Source: Gari tellinella
Lineage: Eukaryota > Mollusca > Bivalvia > Cardiida > Psammobiidae
Direction of reading: 5' to 3'
Assembly: GCA_922989275.2 (NCBI GenBank)
Contig: OV277861.1
Coordinates: 37,636,623-37,700,622 of the forward strand
DNA: 64,000 bases
Numbering within the stretch: the stretch's first letter is position 1; every line of letters begins with the position of its first letter. Under the pieces are notes generated by a model. That model ran no database searches, was not told where the DNA came from, and was given only the letters and a program-made list of their open reading frames with translations. Below are positions 42,737-55,119 of the stretch, one piece after another. A program made the position numbers and the translations under genes.

Positions 42737-44833
42737 TTATAATCTGTGTACTGTTTGGATTATGCCGACTTACTCGGTGAATCATAAGGATGAAAACAGT
42801 TTGACTCTCGTTTTGAGTATCTCTAATTCGTTTTTAAAGGTATATTGAACTCAGTTTGCCCCGAAACTTTTAATGAACTATCCGACTTGTAATTATGTCT
42901 AGATCTGATCGATATTTTAATTAAGTATGGTCGTTTTTAAAAGTATATTTTAAAAAAAAACCAATGCAGATATTCATCATCAGAAGGCTCCTGCAGGAAC
43001 ACTTTCATCCGGGTTTTCAGTTATTGTTTGAATGGGAAGGTGTACACTGCTTGTAAAAGACACAAAAAACGTTGCATTATGGGCCAAGGAGTTATCAGAA
43101 GAGGTCATTTCGCCACAGCTGTTGTTGAAGCAGACGCTTCTTTTATGATAATTATGATAATAGTTGAACATTTTTCAGTACCTAATACGGTTTGATTACT
43201 CCCAAAAGGGTAGTGTGCTTTCTTGCACAGTGCGAATGTTCACTAATTACAGTAATAAAGGATATAATATTTGATTGTATAGGCCGATGACCGGGACTAC
43301 ATTTAAAACAAGTCAAATCCAGACTCCATCCGATGTATTTGACGTTACGACATGTCCTGGTCAACCTTATTTACAAGTTATCAGATATTCTTTTCTTGAA
43401 ATGCTTTTGATATATTTGGTTAGACATGCAATTGTAAAAGTGTTACATAAATACAAACCAGTAAAATGTGTGTACAAAATAAAAAAAATATCTGATTAAG
43501 GCTTTCGTTACTATGCAACAATTGCATTTCTTTTGGGTCGATTTTGATCCAAAAATATTGTTTAGATTATGCAAAACAGTTTGTATGCCATTATTCCTGT
43601 AATTCCCATTTTTGTACACACAATGCCGTTTTTCGGTTTCTGAACATAATTACGGTACATATTGTCAAATACAGAACGTTATTTATGTGACTGAATAAAA
43701 AGTATAGACATTGATTCACAACTAAAAGTAGCAGGGCCTGTCGATGATACAAACATGTCAAACAATATCGATCCTACATTAAAGGTGTGTCTGTTATAAC
43801 GTCAGCTCTTGATATCAACTAGCGTTTTGACAATGCTGTAAACCTTAGTCAAACTATCTTGTATGGCGCCAATAATAACTAAATTAGAAAAAAATAAAGA
43901 CTCTTTATTACCGATAGATTAAAGAAAGAACAGTTCACGCAATAAAGCTTTTGTCCTTTGTCATATATTCAATTACGACTTTAGGTCAAATATTTGAATC
44001 GAATTAGATACGTTTAAGTTCTTTTACATAGCATACTGTACAACATGTTGACATGTTTAAAAAGTTTGTGTTTCTACTGCTTCGCTGCCAAGATGTCATT
44101 AATCTTATGTTTAAAATTCGAGTTTAAGTATTTTGAATGAATGAATATTGTTATGAGGACAACACAGTTGGTGTATGACCGGGACAAAAACTATTTAAAA
44201 AATCATTTGTTTTCGGGGGCAATGCAACGACGGCTATAATCTAACGGCCGTTGATAAAAATGTTTTTTTCTTTAGACGTCCTGTACAGTGTGCGTCGTTC
44301 TGAATTACTGTATCAGTGTCTGTCAAGGCAGTACTGCTTCCTATGTGTAAGTAAACGTATGTTTTATCATATTTTAATGTTGTAAACATGTCTATCGGTC
44401 AAGTGCTTTCTGACAGAATATAATTTTATGCAAAAGATATGCCCCAATAGGAAACAGTGGATTTGTGAAATTGTAAATTCTATGTTGAGTAGGCATATGT
44501 CCCGATATTATCTACGTGCCCACTCTTTTTGCTGACAACTGTTATAGCAAATCCTTACCTAAGTGATGCATGTGTTCATGTATTCGAATAGAATAATTTG
44601 TTATTCTTTTGGAACATATTGTCTCGGTAAAACCCACCGAGAAATGCAAGTTGATGCAAAACATGAGACAGGTCAAGATTAACGAGACATATATAAAGCT
44701 AAAGAAATGTGAAATCACTGTTTTTCTATTCAAGCGCTGGAAAATACTGTGGTCAGGGGCTAGCCTGAAATCGAATTATCGGGACAATTGGAGTTAAACG
44801 TTTCACCACTTACAATATTGCCATAAAGCACAA
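42737..44833. other. No recognised feature
   Basis: About 2.1 kb of AT-rich DNA. Only chance ORFs below 75 codons; a GGCTCCTGCAGGA string at 42986-42998 recalls the family H loop but lacks its stem. Confidence 0.45.
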
Positions 44834-45165
44834 CTGCAAACAATTTTGAACAAGATCAGACGCTACGTTACGCGGCATATTTGGAAATTACATCAGTTAT
44901 AATGCTTTAAATCTAACATTGAAACGACATTGCAGGCAACAATTTTGAAGCAGACGACACTATTGCGGTGAATGGGGTAAACACTTAACGAGCAATGTGA
45001 TAATAAAAGGGTTAAGACAAAGTTATTTTCACAAACAAGTTTGTATATACCGTAAAAAGGTTGGATCTAATTGTCATGTTTTTGAAACAGCAGCAATCAC
45101 AGTTGTGAGGAAGGAATCGTTGTTAAGAAGATTGTTGTTGGGAGTGACTACTTTATAAGCAATGT
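44834..45165. repeat. Decayed F-like and E-like fragments
   Basis: CTGCAAACAATTTTGAACAA with CAGACGCTACGTTACGCG (left hairpin arm) and GCAGACGACACTATTGCGGT are F-type. GGAAGGAATCGTTGTTAAGA and GATTGTTGTTGGGAGTGACT (45103-45145) are E-type. No clean termini. Confidence 0.45.
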
Positions 45166-45519
45166 CGATTTACTACTTCATCGCTGTTTTGTGGAAACAC
45201 ATGAAAGTAGTATGCTCTATATAGTTCAATGCATACTGCTACTCAGAATCTGAAAGATAAAACTTGCATTACAATCAGTAATTCGGAATTTGGTCAGCAT
45301 CGAAGCTGCTTGCCACTTGTATTAATGTGTTTCGAATGAGACACTAATGTTAAATATAATTTGAAGTAGGCGAAGCTATACCAACAAACTGTTGCAGCGA
45401 CCGTTTATTACCTTTTAAATTGCGCTGAGTAATGTTACAATATAACAATCAAGTTTTAATGTACACTATTAATATAAATCAATGCTACGATCAAGGTTTG
45501 TGACAGGATTCCAAACTGG

Positions 45520-45772
45520 TTTACCCATTACCCAATAGCCTGTTTCCAGTTTTGAAGACACGTGACCACTTAAAGCAGGTTAAAAGTAAAGTAGAATGCG
45601 CCTTAAGGCGCATTCTGCCTTACTTTCAGCCTGCTTAAAGCTACCATCTCTTATGAAATAGGAAATATTTCTTTTAGTACATATTATTGGCTGTATACAT
45701 TTGAACTCTTTCCTTCAGTGGAGGAATAAATAAAAAAATGTACACAGGCGTATTTATAGGGTAATTGGTTAA
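45520..45772. mobile_element. Family D TTAA MITE, copy D5
   Basis: Ends TTTACCCATTACCCAATAGC and GGGTAATTGGTTAA. The hairpin 45571-45641 is strong with a GCGCCTTAAGGCGC centre. The right side has AATAGGAAATATTTCTTTTA and a GGAGGAATAAATAAA block shared with D4. Confidence 0.75.
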
Positions 45773-46690
45773 ACTGATTCTGGGACAAAAAATACATTAC
45801 TATCTTCCTAGCATATTAACGTTTTATCGAAATATTCGACTGTAATTGCATTTTAAAACACGAAATCTAGATCAAAGAGCCGAGTAAAAAGAAGTCTGAT
45901 TTGGGCACTTACCTAAACATGCATATTATAAGAGTATTACGTAATTATCTTATCAAAAAGTCTAAATACATGTTAGTTTAATAATCCGACATACAAGAAG
46001 GGGAAGCTTTTTGTGAATTTTGCATTGCAAATGAAGTTTTGTTGCATACATATTTGCTTGTTTCGTTTTATTAGGACATTCAGTAAGCTATCTGACGCAT
46101 TTGTTTGGTAATAAACTTGAACAGTTAGATCTTTCAAATTTACTTGCATTTAAATTGCCAAAGAATATGGATTCTTTAATTCATTTAAAGTCCCCGGTTG
46201 AGACTGCTACATACTTAAAGCTAATGGTATAACAAGTCAGTGCTTGATACTGTCTAATTGTTCTCTTCTTGGTAATACTTTTCTTAAACTGTGAGTACGA
46301 GTGTGATTGACAGTAAACTAAATCCTGTAATTAGGACACCATTACCTAAAATCCATTTTCTGATATTATCGTTGTCTTAAGTAACATAATGATCATATCC
46401 GTATACATAATTGGAGATGTTGAAGTAGTGGAAATCACAAAAATAAGGAATTTTAATAGATAAACTAGTTTTAAGCATTTACTTAAACTGTGAACCAAAA
46501 GGTACATTTGCCAGATTGTTAATTTTCAAATATACGACACTATTCACTAAATATAGAAAATTGGACGGCTTGTAAATCTAAACGATTCTCCATTCTGATT
46601 CGCAAGCTGTTTTTTGTCAAACTGTAAGCGACGAATGATAAATTCAACACTTAATTGCCGCGACAGAGGAGTCGACTATTTAGCTAAGTT
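45773..46690. other. No recognised feature
   Basis: AT-rich; no ORF or repeat recognised. Confidence 0.5.
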
Positions 46691-46940
46691 TTAACACATT
46701 CGACCCTAGCGACCAGTTTACTCGCCATTGGCAAGCAGTGTACTTGTGAAGAGAACACTTGTCCAATGCAAACAGTGTAGACCCTTATCAAAAGGCTCCT
46801 TAAAGAGCCTTCTGATCAGGGTCTACACTGTTTGTCTTTTCGAAATATATTGTTAAAATTAACCCAAAATAGACAAACATGAACTAGACTTATTTTGAAA
46901 TTGGAATTATCCATTAAACGTTTCAGGGGTGAATGAGTAA
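46691..46940. mobile_element. Family H TTAA MITE, copy H1
   Basis: TTAACACATTCGACCCTAGC at the left and GGGGTGAATGAGTAA at the right. Hairpin 46768-46835 (GCAAACAGTGTAGACCCTTA, AAGGCTCCTTAAAGAGCCTT centre). The sister copy at 58114-58353 shares both ends. Confidence 0.7.
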
Positions 46941-47684
46941 AGGTATATAGCACTGTGAAGCAGGCGTCAAAGGGTTGATTCCCCGCCTTGTTCTCGTTCA
47001 TAATATCCATAATGGCATTTTCTGCTACGCTTTGTTATAATACCTTCTCGCAGTTATTATGGAGGGGTTTTATTCGCCATAATATTCATAAAACACACAG
47101 AGAAAAATGCATGTGGGGTATAACATGCAACTGCTTTAAAAAATCATTTATGATGACGAGTAAAGCCATTGTTTGCATTTAAAAAGCCGGCATTACAATG
47201 TCCAACCCGGACGAGACCCTATTTTTCTAAATTTTTTATATTTAAATTTAGGTAAATGTTCTGTATGTAGTATTGTCATGAGTGCCGAACAGTTTTAAAT
47301 GATATACGTCGTATAATAAGGACCAAAATCTGTTATCAAATAATCACTTAACTCAGAGTAAAGCAGTGAAAGCATTAGCTACTTACATAATATATACATA
47401 CTACCTAATTCCGTCATTAACATATATTATATGTTCAATGAAATGCTGTTGTATCAAGTCGGGTCAGCTTTTAATATTTACACAATGAACATAAGTATAT
47501 GGGAGGTGAGGTTTACACAATTCATAAACAAATATTATTGCCAAATAATAGACTGCGGAACATCACTTCCGGGTAACAAAGGTCACTCGTTTGAACATTT
47601 GGAAGATTCCGTCAGCTTATTATAGAACGATATACCCGCAGTTTGATCACACACATTGGACATGAACAGCGACACTCATTTGTA

Positions 47685-48040
47685 TAGGTTTGACCATGGT
47701 TGCAAGCGAATAAACGATATAGTTCGAAGGGGGCCTAGCCCCCGAGAACTATGTCGTTTATTCGCGCGCAACCATGGTCTAAGCTATTTAGCACTGGCTT
47801 GGGCTCGAGGAAAACAAGAAAACCATTCGTTTCTGATTGCTGTTTTAGACGAAAAAGTCATTTTGTTTGTAATATTTTACTAAAATTGAAAGGTTATTTC
47901 AAATGATAAGTTTGAGACATTAAGCATGCTTTAACACCAACACAAATAACGCTTATTGAAGCTCTATATGTAAGCACAATTCATTAGTAATTGTCTTTAA
48001 AGTCTAGGTCTCACTGTACATAATAAAACATCATGAAGCG
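47685..48040 (+). repeat. Family J palindrome plus downstream block, copy J1
   Basis: Palindrome 47685-47787: GACCATGGTTGCAAGCGAAT pairs with TTCGCGCGCAACCATGGTCT, and inside AACGATATAGTTCGAAGGGG is nearly matched around GGGGGCCTAGCCCCC. It is followed by GCACTGGCTTGGGCTCGAGG and GAGACATTAAGCATGCTTTA, which recur 538 bp downstream. Confidence 0.8.
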
Positions 48041-48074
48041 TGTGCAGTTCACCTCTGATCTCAGCTGTTTTTAG

Positions 48075-48570
48075 AATTGTGACGTCAAATTGCCTTGAGA
48101 TGACGGAAGCGAGGAATAAGTGAACAGTTTGTTAGTTATTCCATGGTTTGTTGAAATAAACGATATATTCACAGGTTCTTGAGGCATCTGATTGGCCGAG
48201 AGCCTCAAGCCATGTGCTAAGTATAGGTTAGACCATGGTTGCGAGCGAATAAACGATATAGTTCGAGGGGGCGTAGCCCCCGAGAACTATGTCGTTTATT
48301 CGCGCGAAACCATGGTCTAACCTATTTAGCACTGGCTGGGGCTCGAGGAAAACAAGAAGACCCTTCGTTTCTGCTTTATGTTTTAGACGAAAAAGTCATT
48401 TTTGTTATAATTTTTTACTTAAATTGAAGGTTATTTCAATGTGTAGCTTGAGACATTAAGCATGCTTTAACACCAACATAAATGACGCTTATTGAAGCTC
48501 TATATGTAAGCACAATTCATTATTAATTGCCTTTAAAGTTCAGGTCTCACTGTACATAATATGACGTCAT
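48075..48570 (+). repeat. Family J copy J2 with upstream leader
   Basis: The leader TTGCCTTGAGATGACGGAAG ... GGCCGAGAGCCTCAAGCCAT (48075-48222) precedes the palindrome 48223-48326 (GGGGGCGTAGCCCCC centre) and the same downstream block as J1. The leader recurs alone at 48816-48959. Confidence 0.8.
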
Positions 48571-48815
48571 CAAATGTGTGCAGTTCCCCGTCGATCTCAG
48601 CTGTTTAGTAAAGATAATCTAGACATTCATATCCCGGTTTTAACATTTACATCTGAAACAATGCATATATCTAGGTCTCGAGCGATGGGGTAGATCTAGA
48701 TCTATTATTGATACTGTGGAATTACCGTATTGCTTTAGTTTAAATCCTTGATCTGGTGTTTATTCCGATTTTTTATCGTTGGCAAAAGGTTTTCGCGGTG
48801 GCTCGCTCGGAGGGT

Positions 48816-48959
48816 TGTGACGTCATATTGCCTTGAGATGACGGAAGTATGGAATAAGTGAACAGTGTGTTAGTTATTTCATGGCTTTTTGAAATAAACG
48901 ATATATTCACAGGTTTTTTAGGCATATGGTTGGCCGAGAGCTCCAAGCCATGTGCTAAA
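48816..48959 (+). repeat. Family J leader, third copy, truncated by a family D element
   Basis: GTGACGTCATATTGCCTTGA to CCAAGCCATGTGCTA matches 48075-48222. At the point where the J palindrome would follow, the D6 element begins. Confidence 0.7.
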
Positions 48960-49279
48960 ACCCATTACCCCATATCCTATTTCTAGATTTGAAAATAGGT
49001 GACCACTTGAAGCAGATTGAAAGTAAAGCATAATGTGCCTCAATTCACATTTGCTTTATTTTCAGAATGCTATAAGCAATTGTATGCTTTTACATTCGGT
49101 ATTAATTTTCAAGCAAGTGTTAACGCGAGTAGCGCATTCAGCCATAAACGTCAAATGAATAATCCCAGTTTCTAATATAAACACTTGTTTTGATTGCTTA
49201 TGTATTCATTTTACAATTTATGGAAAGTCCACTACATGTATTTGAAAATGGTGAGTATATTTAGGGCTCATTGGGTTAA
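48957..49279. mobile_element. Family D TTAA MITE, copy D6
   Basis: ACCCATTACCCCATATCCTA at the left; GGGCTCATTGGGTTAA at the right. Hairpin arms TTGAAGCAGATTGAAAGTAA and TTGCTTTATTTTCAGAATGC are diverged. Longer than other D copies (323 bp). Confidence 0.6.
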
Positions 49280-50049
49280 ATGAAATGCCTCGACAGTCTT
49301 ACAAGACACAGCTATTCCGCTGTTTATTCTAGACCAGGATTTTGTGTTACATAATCACAAAATTGATTTCGAGGAAATAATTCAATTGAGACATCCATTT
49401 GTCTTCAAGCAAACACGTTCGTTGGTACTTTAGTAATTAGGAAAATGACTAGTGCTTAACCTCTAAGTGGTATTCTGGAGTTCGAAACTAAGGCTAGTTC
49501 CTTTACATCAAGCTTATCCTTCTGGTCTGCGAGTTTCTCTTATGCCGAAACGGTGATCATATGCGTCCGTTTGGTAATTTGCTTATACTGCTGGACACCA
49601 CTAGTCCTTGACAATTGTTTTCGGATCATGGATGTGCCACATCGTCATATCCAGCATTTTCTTTTTTTATTCTGCAATCGACTGTTATGCAGCACTCTGT
49701 TTGACAGAATTATGTTACATTTACACCCTCGGAAATAAATCATTAAAAATAAAATACATAATTATATACACACATCACAAACTGATGCTAGGGACTACTT
49801 TATAAATGTTTCCCTACTATTAAACCATTATATCATAAAAAGTTGTCTTACGCCTTTAATGCAATCGTTTACTTGAGAAAATGGTTCCGCTCTGTCATGA
49901 CAATGCATCATTACTCCAAGCAAAAGTGAAGAAGTGTTGAATAGGGCCGCAAAACATAGGATAATACATCACTATACGGCTTCGGGTGGACGTAAAACCT
50001 CCTTGGAAACACATGACGAAATGTGTTATATATCTAAGCAGAGGGTAGC
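49280..50049. other. No recognised feature
   Basis: AT-rich; chance ORFs only. Confidence 0.5.
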
Positions 50050-50115
50050 TTAAAGCAGGCACATTCTGCTTTGCTTGCGATATGCATTAAGCGGTCACAT
50101 GTCTTCAAATATAGA
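50050..50115. repeat. Family D hairpin remnant
   Basis: TAGCTTAAAGCAGGCACATTCTGC then TTTGCTTGCGATATGCATTA: the left arm is shortened, removing the GCGC centre. Confidence 0.45.
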
Positions 50116-50614
50116 ATCTCTTGAATAAAGTGTTAAAGGTCAGGCTTGGAAAGGCATGCGGCTGGCAATGACAAAGGTATAGACTATTCTTTATTATTAT
50201 CAAAACTGAACAGTATTCTATGTGTCGTGATTGTTTCGATTCAACTTACATCACGTCAAAATGGTTTATATTTTGCAACTACAACACTCCTAAAAGCTAA
50301 GATATAATGCGTCATTTGCTAGTTACTGTTTTATTTATTGCTAATGCAGAGATTTGTGCTACTTTTTAATTTGTGCACAACATTGTTTCACGTACTACCA
50401 TGCTTTTATGTGGCATGACTTAGGTGTGTTAAGGAGTGTAGAGTTCAAAGTTTAATGTCCATACTTTGAGTAAAGGCTTACTTCGTTTTTGATAATTACT
50501 TCTTTACTTACTTATGATTCGAGAGCAGGAGGATGCATTTTATTTTTCAGAAATCCAATAGTAGGAGAATCAGTCTTCAAAAGGCATCATTTTTATCTTA
50601 TATGTTTTAACCAT

Positions 50615-50800
50615 TGTTAAACATTTTAACCATTGACCAAATAACTGGTGTCTTGGTTTGAAAACAGTTGGCTACTACAAGCTAGTTTAAAGAAAAGCAG
50701 AGTGTGCCATAAAAACGGAACATCCTGCTTTACTTATAGCCTTCTTTCAGCTTACCATCTCCTAGAATAGGGGACTATTTCTTAAGCAGCATATTAATGA
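50615..50800. repeat. Family D element, decayed
   Basis: TTTTAACCATTGACC start, hairpin arms CTAGTTTAAAGAAAAGCAGA and CTGCTTTACTTATAGCCTTC, then AATAGGGGACTATTTCTTAA, matching the D right side. Confidence 0.5.
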
Positions 50801-51207
50801 CTGTATGAAATGAAAGTGCAACAACAATTAAATCAGACTTTGTTTTCCGTTGCATACGTTTCTTAAAATTTACTTCTGGTCCAAGAATGCACATAATGTA
50901 TATACCAGCTATAATACCCAGTCGCTTTATAAAGACGTGAACCAGACTAATTACTCTAAAAGTTGTAAGACATGTTGGTTATTGCTTTAAAACTCATTTA
51001 TCTTTTCTAACATCATCAATCAAAGTCCTGCATTTTTATGTGTAGCTGATTTTTTACACGGGTTTTTGCACTTATTACAGGCTTGTCATAGGTCGCACAC
51101 TGTAAACATAACAGAAATAAAATATATCAATCTTAAGACGGGCAAATAGAATCTTAATCAAGACCTTTTTAATTCACCCCTGAACGTTTGAATTGACACA
51201 TCAAGTT
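50801..51207. other. No recognised feature
   Basis: AT-rich, no repeat or ORF recognised. Confidence 0.5.
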
Positions 51208-51450
51208 TTAACCGTTTCATTATCAAATTATTCGAGAAAGCTTTACCCCATCGCCACTTTATTGTGATCTGCTTTAGTATTGATGTCTGAAAGACACGTT
51301 TCAAAGTTATATGTAAGATATATGACTAAATAAATATCGATAAAAGTGTCAAACAGTTTGGGACCTGATCAGACGTAACGCGTTACGTCTGATCAGGAAC
51401 AAAACTGTTTGCAAACACGCTTTAAAGCGTCAATGAGAGTGAACGGGTTA
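51208..51450. mobile_element. Family F-related TTAA element with ACGCGT-centred hairpin
   Basis: TTAACCGTTTCATTATCAAA start and GAGAGTGAACGGGTTA end. Hairpin 51352-51413: AACAGTTTGGGACCTGATCA pairs with TGATCAGGAACAAAACTGTT around GACGTAACGCGTTACGTC, a perfect palindromic loop. Confidence 0.65.
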
Positions 51451-52151
51451 TATCAAATCTAGTTTATTTATAAATATCAAAGGTCTTCACTGAGGTCAAA
51501 TGTACTAATCATATGTACACTGTTATTAATAACGAGTATATTCGCCCTTTTGTTAAATAAGTACAGCTTGACAAACACTCGTCTAGATTTTAAGATATAC
51601 TTTTCGTAATTTTAACTCGTACATAATTCGGAACAATACTTGAAATTGTATTTTGCAGATTACTTTAAGCAGTGAAAATTCCATAAGGTAGTAGTAACTT
51701 AACACATGTTTGTTTCGTCATGTGCTTTAAATGAAATATTGTCCATTCGTTATGTTCAAACACCACCATAAATATATTAAGAAACAGTTTTTCCTCAGTT
51801 GCATTGTCATGAGTTAGCAGATTATCAATGAAAGCTACTACTTATAGTACAGCGAATACAAACGAGTACATTTGTAAGGATGTGTTCCTTACGCGGAGCA
51901 CACTAAATTTTATCTACCAGTCTGTTTAGGTGATAAACCGTTTTCTACTCAGATTTAAATGTATCCTGAGACATTTCAAAACCTTTGAATTATGTGTTAT
52001 TGAGTACATTGCATGTGCTATTTGTTTTCTTTTAAACAGGAACAGTAGTGTCCAACACTGTGTCATTTCTGAGAATAACCTTCGGGGACATACATACGGA
52101 ATTCTGACCAGGCGCTGAGTTGCTATGTGTCTTATATTGATCCTTTAACGT

Positions 52152-52310
52152 CAAACAGGGCTCCCGATAAAAGAAAATAAACTTAACAAATGAAATATTT
52201 TCTCAACCATTTCAGCACCAAATCGTATGACGTAACTGAAGATACGAGTCTAATGAATAGTAACACCCATAGGGTTTAATGCAGAAAAAAAGATTTAGTT
52301 TTGAAACATT
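52152..52310. repeat. Family K foldback, copy K2
   Basis: GGGCTCCCGATAAAAGAAAA start, ACCATTTCAGCACCAAATCG and AGGGTTTAATGCAGAAA match K1; the inner hairpin has decayed to GATACGAGTCTAATGAATAG. Confidence 0.5.
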
Positions 52311-52387
52311 CTCCTTGTCTGAATTTAAGCGTCAACAAATTTAGCTTGTTACGGTGATAAGTTTCCCTTTCAGGCCGTGTTCTGTAA

Positions 52388-52637
52388 TACAGTAGAGAAT
52401 ATGTTATTCTTTCCCGTTTAAACGCAAACGTACGCAAACGCAAAGCACTAAAACGTAGGAAAAAACAACTTTTGGACAATTCTGATAATTCTTGTTTATC
52501 TTGGTGGCAAACAGTTTGGAGCCTGATCAGACGCCGGGTAACCCGGCGTCTGATCTGGCTCCAAATTGTTTGTAATGGAAATAATAGTTTTAGCGTTAAC
52601 GCGTTTATTGGGAAAGAATAACAGATTCTCCACTATA
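52388..52637 (-). mobile_element. Family A hairpin MITE, copy A5
   Basis: 250 bp from TACAGTAGAGAATATG to AGATTCTCCACTATA, reverse orientation. Hairpin about 52507-52573 closed by CGGGTAACCCG. Forms one end of the inverted duplication. Confidence 0.85.
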
Positions 52638-52866
52638 GTAGTTACTGTTAAACTTTGATGTTTCAGTCTAACTGATCAACAACATATGAATAAGTATTTA
52701 CCGAAACTTGTTTCTTTCTGTTGTTTGGTAATACCTTTCTTTCCTTAAACCAATAGAATAAAATCAGAGCCATTTTTTCTAGTGTCCGCACAACTCATCC
52801 ATCGGTATTGGCAGTAAACTGAGTCAATACAATCGACATGATATATGTGTCTGAATTCTTGTCTGA
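52388..52866 (+). repeat. Inverted duplication, left arm (479 bp)
   Basis: The A5 element plus 229 bp of flank (through TCCATCGGTATTGGCAGTAA and ATATGTGTCTGAATTCTTGT) recurs in reverse complement at 61696-62174 with only a few differences outside the MITE. Homology stops exactly at the outer end of the MITE and, on the other side, after GAATTCTTGTCTG. Confidence 0.85.
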
Positions 52867-53518
52867 ATTCTCCACTGTATACTGTAATTTTGGAGATGTT
52901 ATATTTCCTATTTCAACACACACGAAACCAAAACGCAATACACTGTAAATGTAGAAACTTTCAAAATTTATAAAATATAAAAGAATGTTTAGTTTTTCAA
53001 TATTTCTATCTACTTGGATTGGTGCGGAAAAGAGTTTTAATCATGTTCAGATGCCGAATTCTAAGCTGTTTGCAAAGGGCATGAGGATTTTTACCTTAAC
53101 GCACTTACCGGGAAAATACAGTCCTCCTAATTGTATTAACCAACTACAGGGAGTACATGTACGTTATCATGGAAAAATAATAGACAATCATTCAGGTAGT
53201 ACCTCAATATATCATACAATTGTCATAGACCAACACGATGTACGACTTGCACTTCTCATTGAATGATACCGTGTTTGCGTCAAAATGTTATTGACCGTAT
53301 TCAAATCCGTATAATATGGATAGCGTCGCTGTACAGCTGCATATCAATATGTATTTTGCAACGTTAAAGCTCTTGATTTAGCTTATTGACAGACTAATTA
53401 GTGGAAAATGCATCATATTTATCAGACTTGTGTGACTAATTATGCCAATAAATGAGTGCTAAGAGTGGCATGTTGGCTTTTAACACCACTTTTGCTTGTC
53501 ATACGAATAATCCTGATG
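52867..53518. other. Decayed C-like sequence, otherwise nothing
   Basis: A CTCCACTGTA end (52869-52879) and ACCAAAACGCAATACACTGT suggest a worn family C element up to about 53060; the remainder shows nothing recognisable. Confidence 0.35.
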
Positions 53519-54002
53519 TGTACAATGGAAGCGACCTTGTTCTTTCCCGTTTAAACGCAAATCAATCGTAAACACACTGCAGTAAAATGTAGAAAATAAC
53601 ACCTATATACCCATTCTCACTACTTATTTTGAATTTAGCGGAAAAATGTTTGGAGCCTGAACATATGCCAGTATACAGCGCTCCCTCTCTACAACGACAG
53701 CATATAGGAGACAAATATAGTGTGCGTTGTTCAGAGGGAGTCGTTGTAGGAAGGAAATTTGGTTTACATTTGCCAACAGCTTGAATCCAGATCAGACGCC
53801 GCGTAAATCGGCGTCTGATCTGGATTCCAGCTCTTTGTTACTCCTCATTAAGTTTTTTTCTGCAAAATATCCATTATGTTACTTTGAGAGAAACAGCAGA
53901 AGAGAACTGTAAGCAGACGATATTGAAGCAGTAAAGGCGTTAGACTATTCATAGTTTTAGCGTAAAGCGTAATTGGGAAACAACTACGTTTCCCTCGTAT
54001 GA
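53519..54002 (-). mobile_element. Family C MITE remnant with nested family E element
   Basis: TACAATGGAAGCGACCTTGT and TTTCCCGTTTAAACGC at the left; after E5 the C sequence resumes with GTTTTAGCGTAAAGCG and ends ACTACGTTTCCCTCGTA. Much of its own hairpin was lost before or during E insertion. Confidence 0.6.
53674..53958. mobile_element. Family E MITE, copy E5 (with hairpin)
   Basis: TACAGCGCTCCCTCTCTACA start, GAGGGAGTCGTTGTAGGAAG, hairpin about 53774-53837 (AACAGCTTGAATCCAGATCA, loop GCGTAAATCGGC). The right end is worn. Like E4 it sits at the TA preceding GTTTTAGCG of a C element. Confidence 0.65.
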
Positions 54003-54381
54003 GTGCAATGGCATGCAACTGGTTGTTCTCTAAAGTGTGTATGCTTGTATTGTTTAAACCCAAGTCTTAGAAATCATGGCAGACGAAATATCGACTCATC
54101 TTTAGATATCTACGATTTGTTTTAATAAAACTTTATGAAGATGTGTTATGTTGTATTGAAAGGATGCAAGCTGTTAGCTTTTGTCTTCTGTTAACATATC
54201 ACATAATAAGATTTTACGCTTATTACTGCATGTGAATTTGATCAAAACTATTTACAAGTACTAAATATCTCAAATGTCAATAAGCCCCCTCACTGCCTTA
54301 CCCCGAATATATAATGATTACCTTTAACACAATTTATAATTAATTATTGATTGCTACTGGCCGTACCAAGGCGGGCTCCTA

Positions 54382-54517
54382 TGTTCATTTTGCTTTATGT
54401 TTTTCTAGCGTGTTGTTTTCTATTTAGTGTGTAGATGAAGGAATGGTATTGCGCGTGTGTGTGTATGTGTGTGTGTGTTTGTTATGGTATGACTGTGTGT
54501 GTGTGTGTGTTCTGCTG
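54382..54517. repeat. Dispersed repeat O, copy 2, short GT tract
   Basis: Reverse-complement relation to 42104-42365: CGTGTTGTTTTCTATTTAGT, GATGAAGGAATGGTATTGCG, then short GT runs and GTTATGGTATGACTGTG. GT runs here total only about 45 bp versus about 145 bp in copy 1. Confidence 0.75.
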
Positions 54518-54606
54518 ATATACTTTGTATTTCTTATGGTCCTTATGTATGACTTTTATAACTTGATGAATTACTTGAACTATAGTTTTCATTGAAGGTA
54601 TACATA

Positions 54607-54790
54607 ACAGGCGTAAAACTCTGCAGAAAGTTTGGAGCCAGATCCGACGCCGTATAACCCGGTGTCCGATCAGGCTCCAAACTATTTGCCGTCTCGGTTA
54701 AAATCAATGGTCAGAATTGTCCATTATAATACAATGTGTTTGCGTTTCGTTTGAGCTTAAACGGGAAAGAATAACATGTTCTCCACTGTA
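54607..54790 (+). mobile_element. Family C MITE, left-truncated
   Basis: Starts at the hairpin (GAAAGTTTGGAGCCAGATCC ... GGCTCCAAACTATTTGC) and runs to GAATAACATGTTCTCCACTGTA. Confidence 0.6.
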
Positions 54791-55119
54791 CCATCATTCA
54801 ATTGAAGATATCTAAACGAAGATGAGAGTAGACATTTTCAAACCTGAAACTCAAATTATGGATGCAACTGACATGAACGCCAATTTTGTCTGCGATTGAT
54901 AAATTGTAGTCTGAAGTATATGAACAACGTGCTGTCTAAACGGGGGAGAAAACGTTATCCCAATAAAAGCGCTTATGCTAAAACTATTATTTTAAGTGCA
55001 AACTGTCTAGAACAGACGCTGGGTTACCCTACTTCTGTTCCCACTCAGATTAAAACGATTAGTCATAATTGTTAATACATGTATGTTGTTATTTTCTACA
55101 TTCTTGCGATTTGTTGAAT

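Noticed and set aside
47656..47883. Short ORF with ARNHGLSYLALA-type wording as a conserved protein
   Set aside because: The frame is made largely of the J palindrome and its duplicated flank (again at 48239-48427); both copies are repeats without a start context or a domain.
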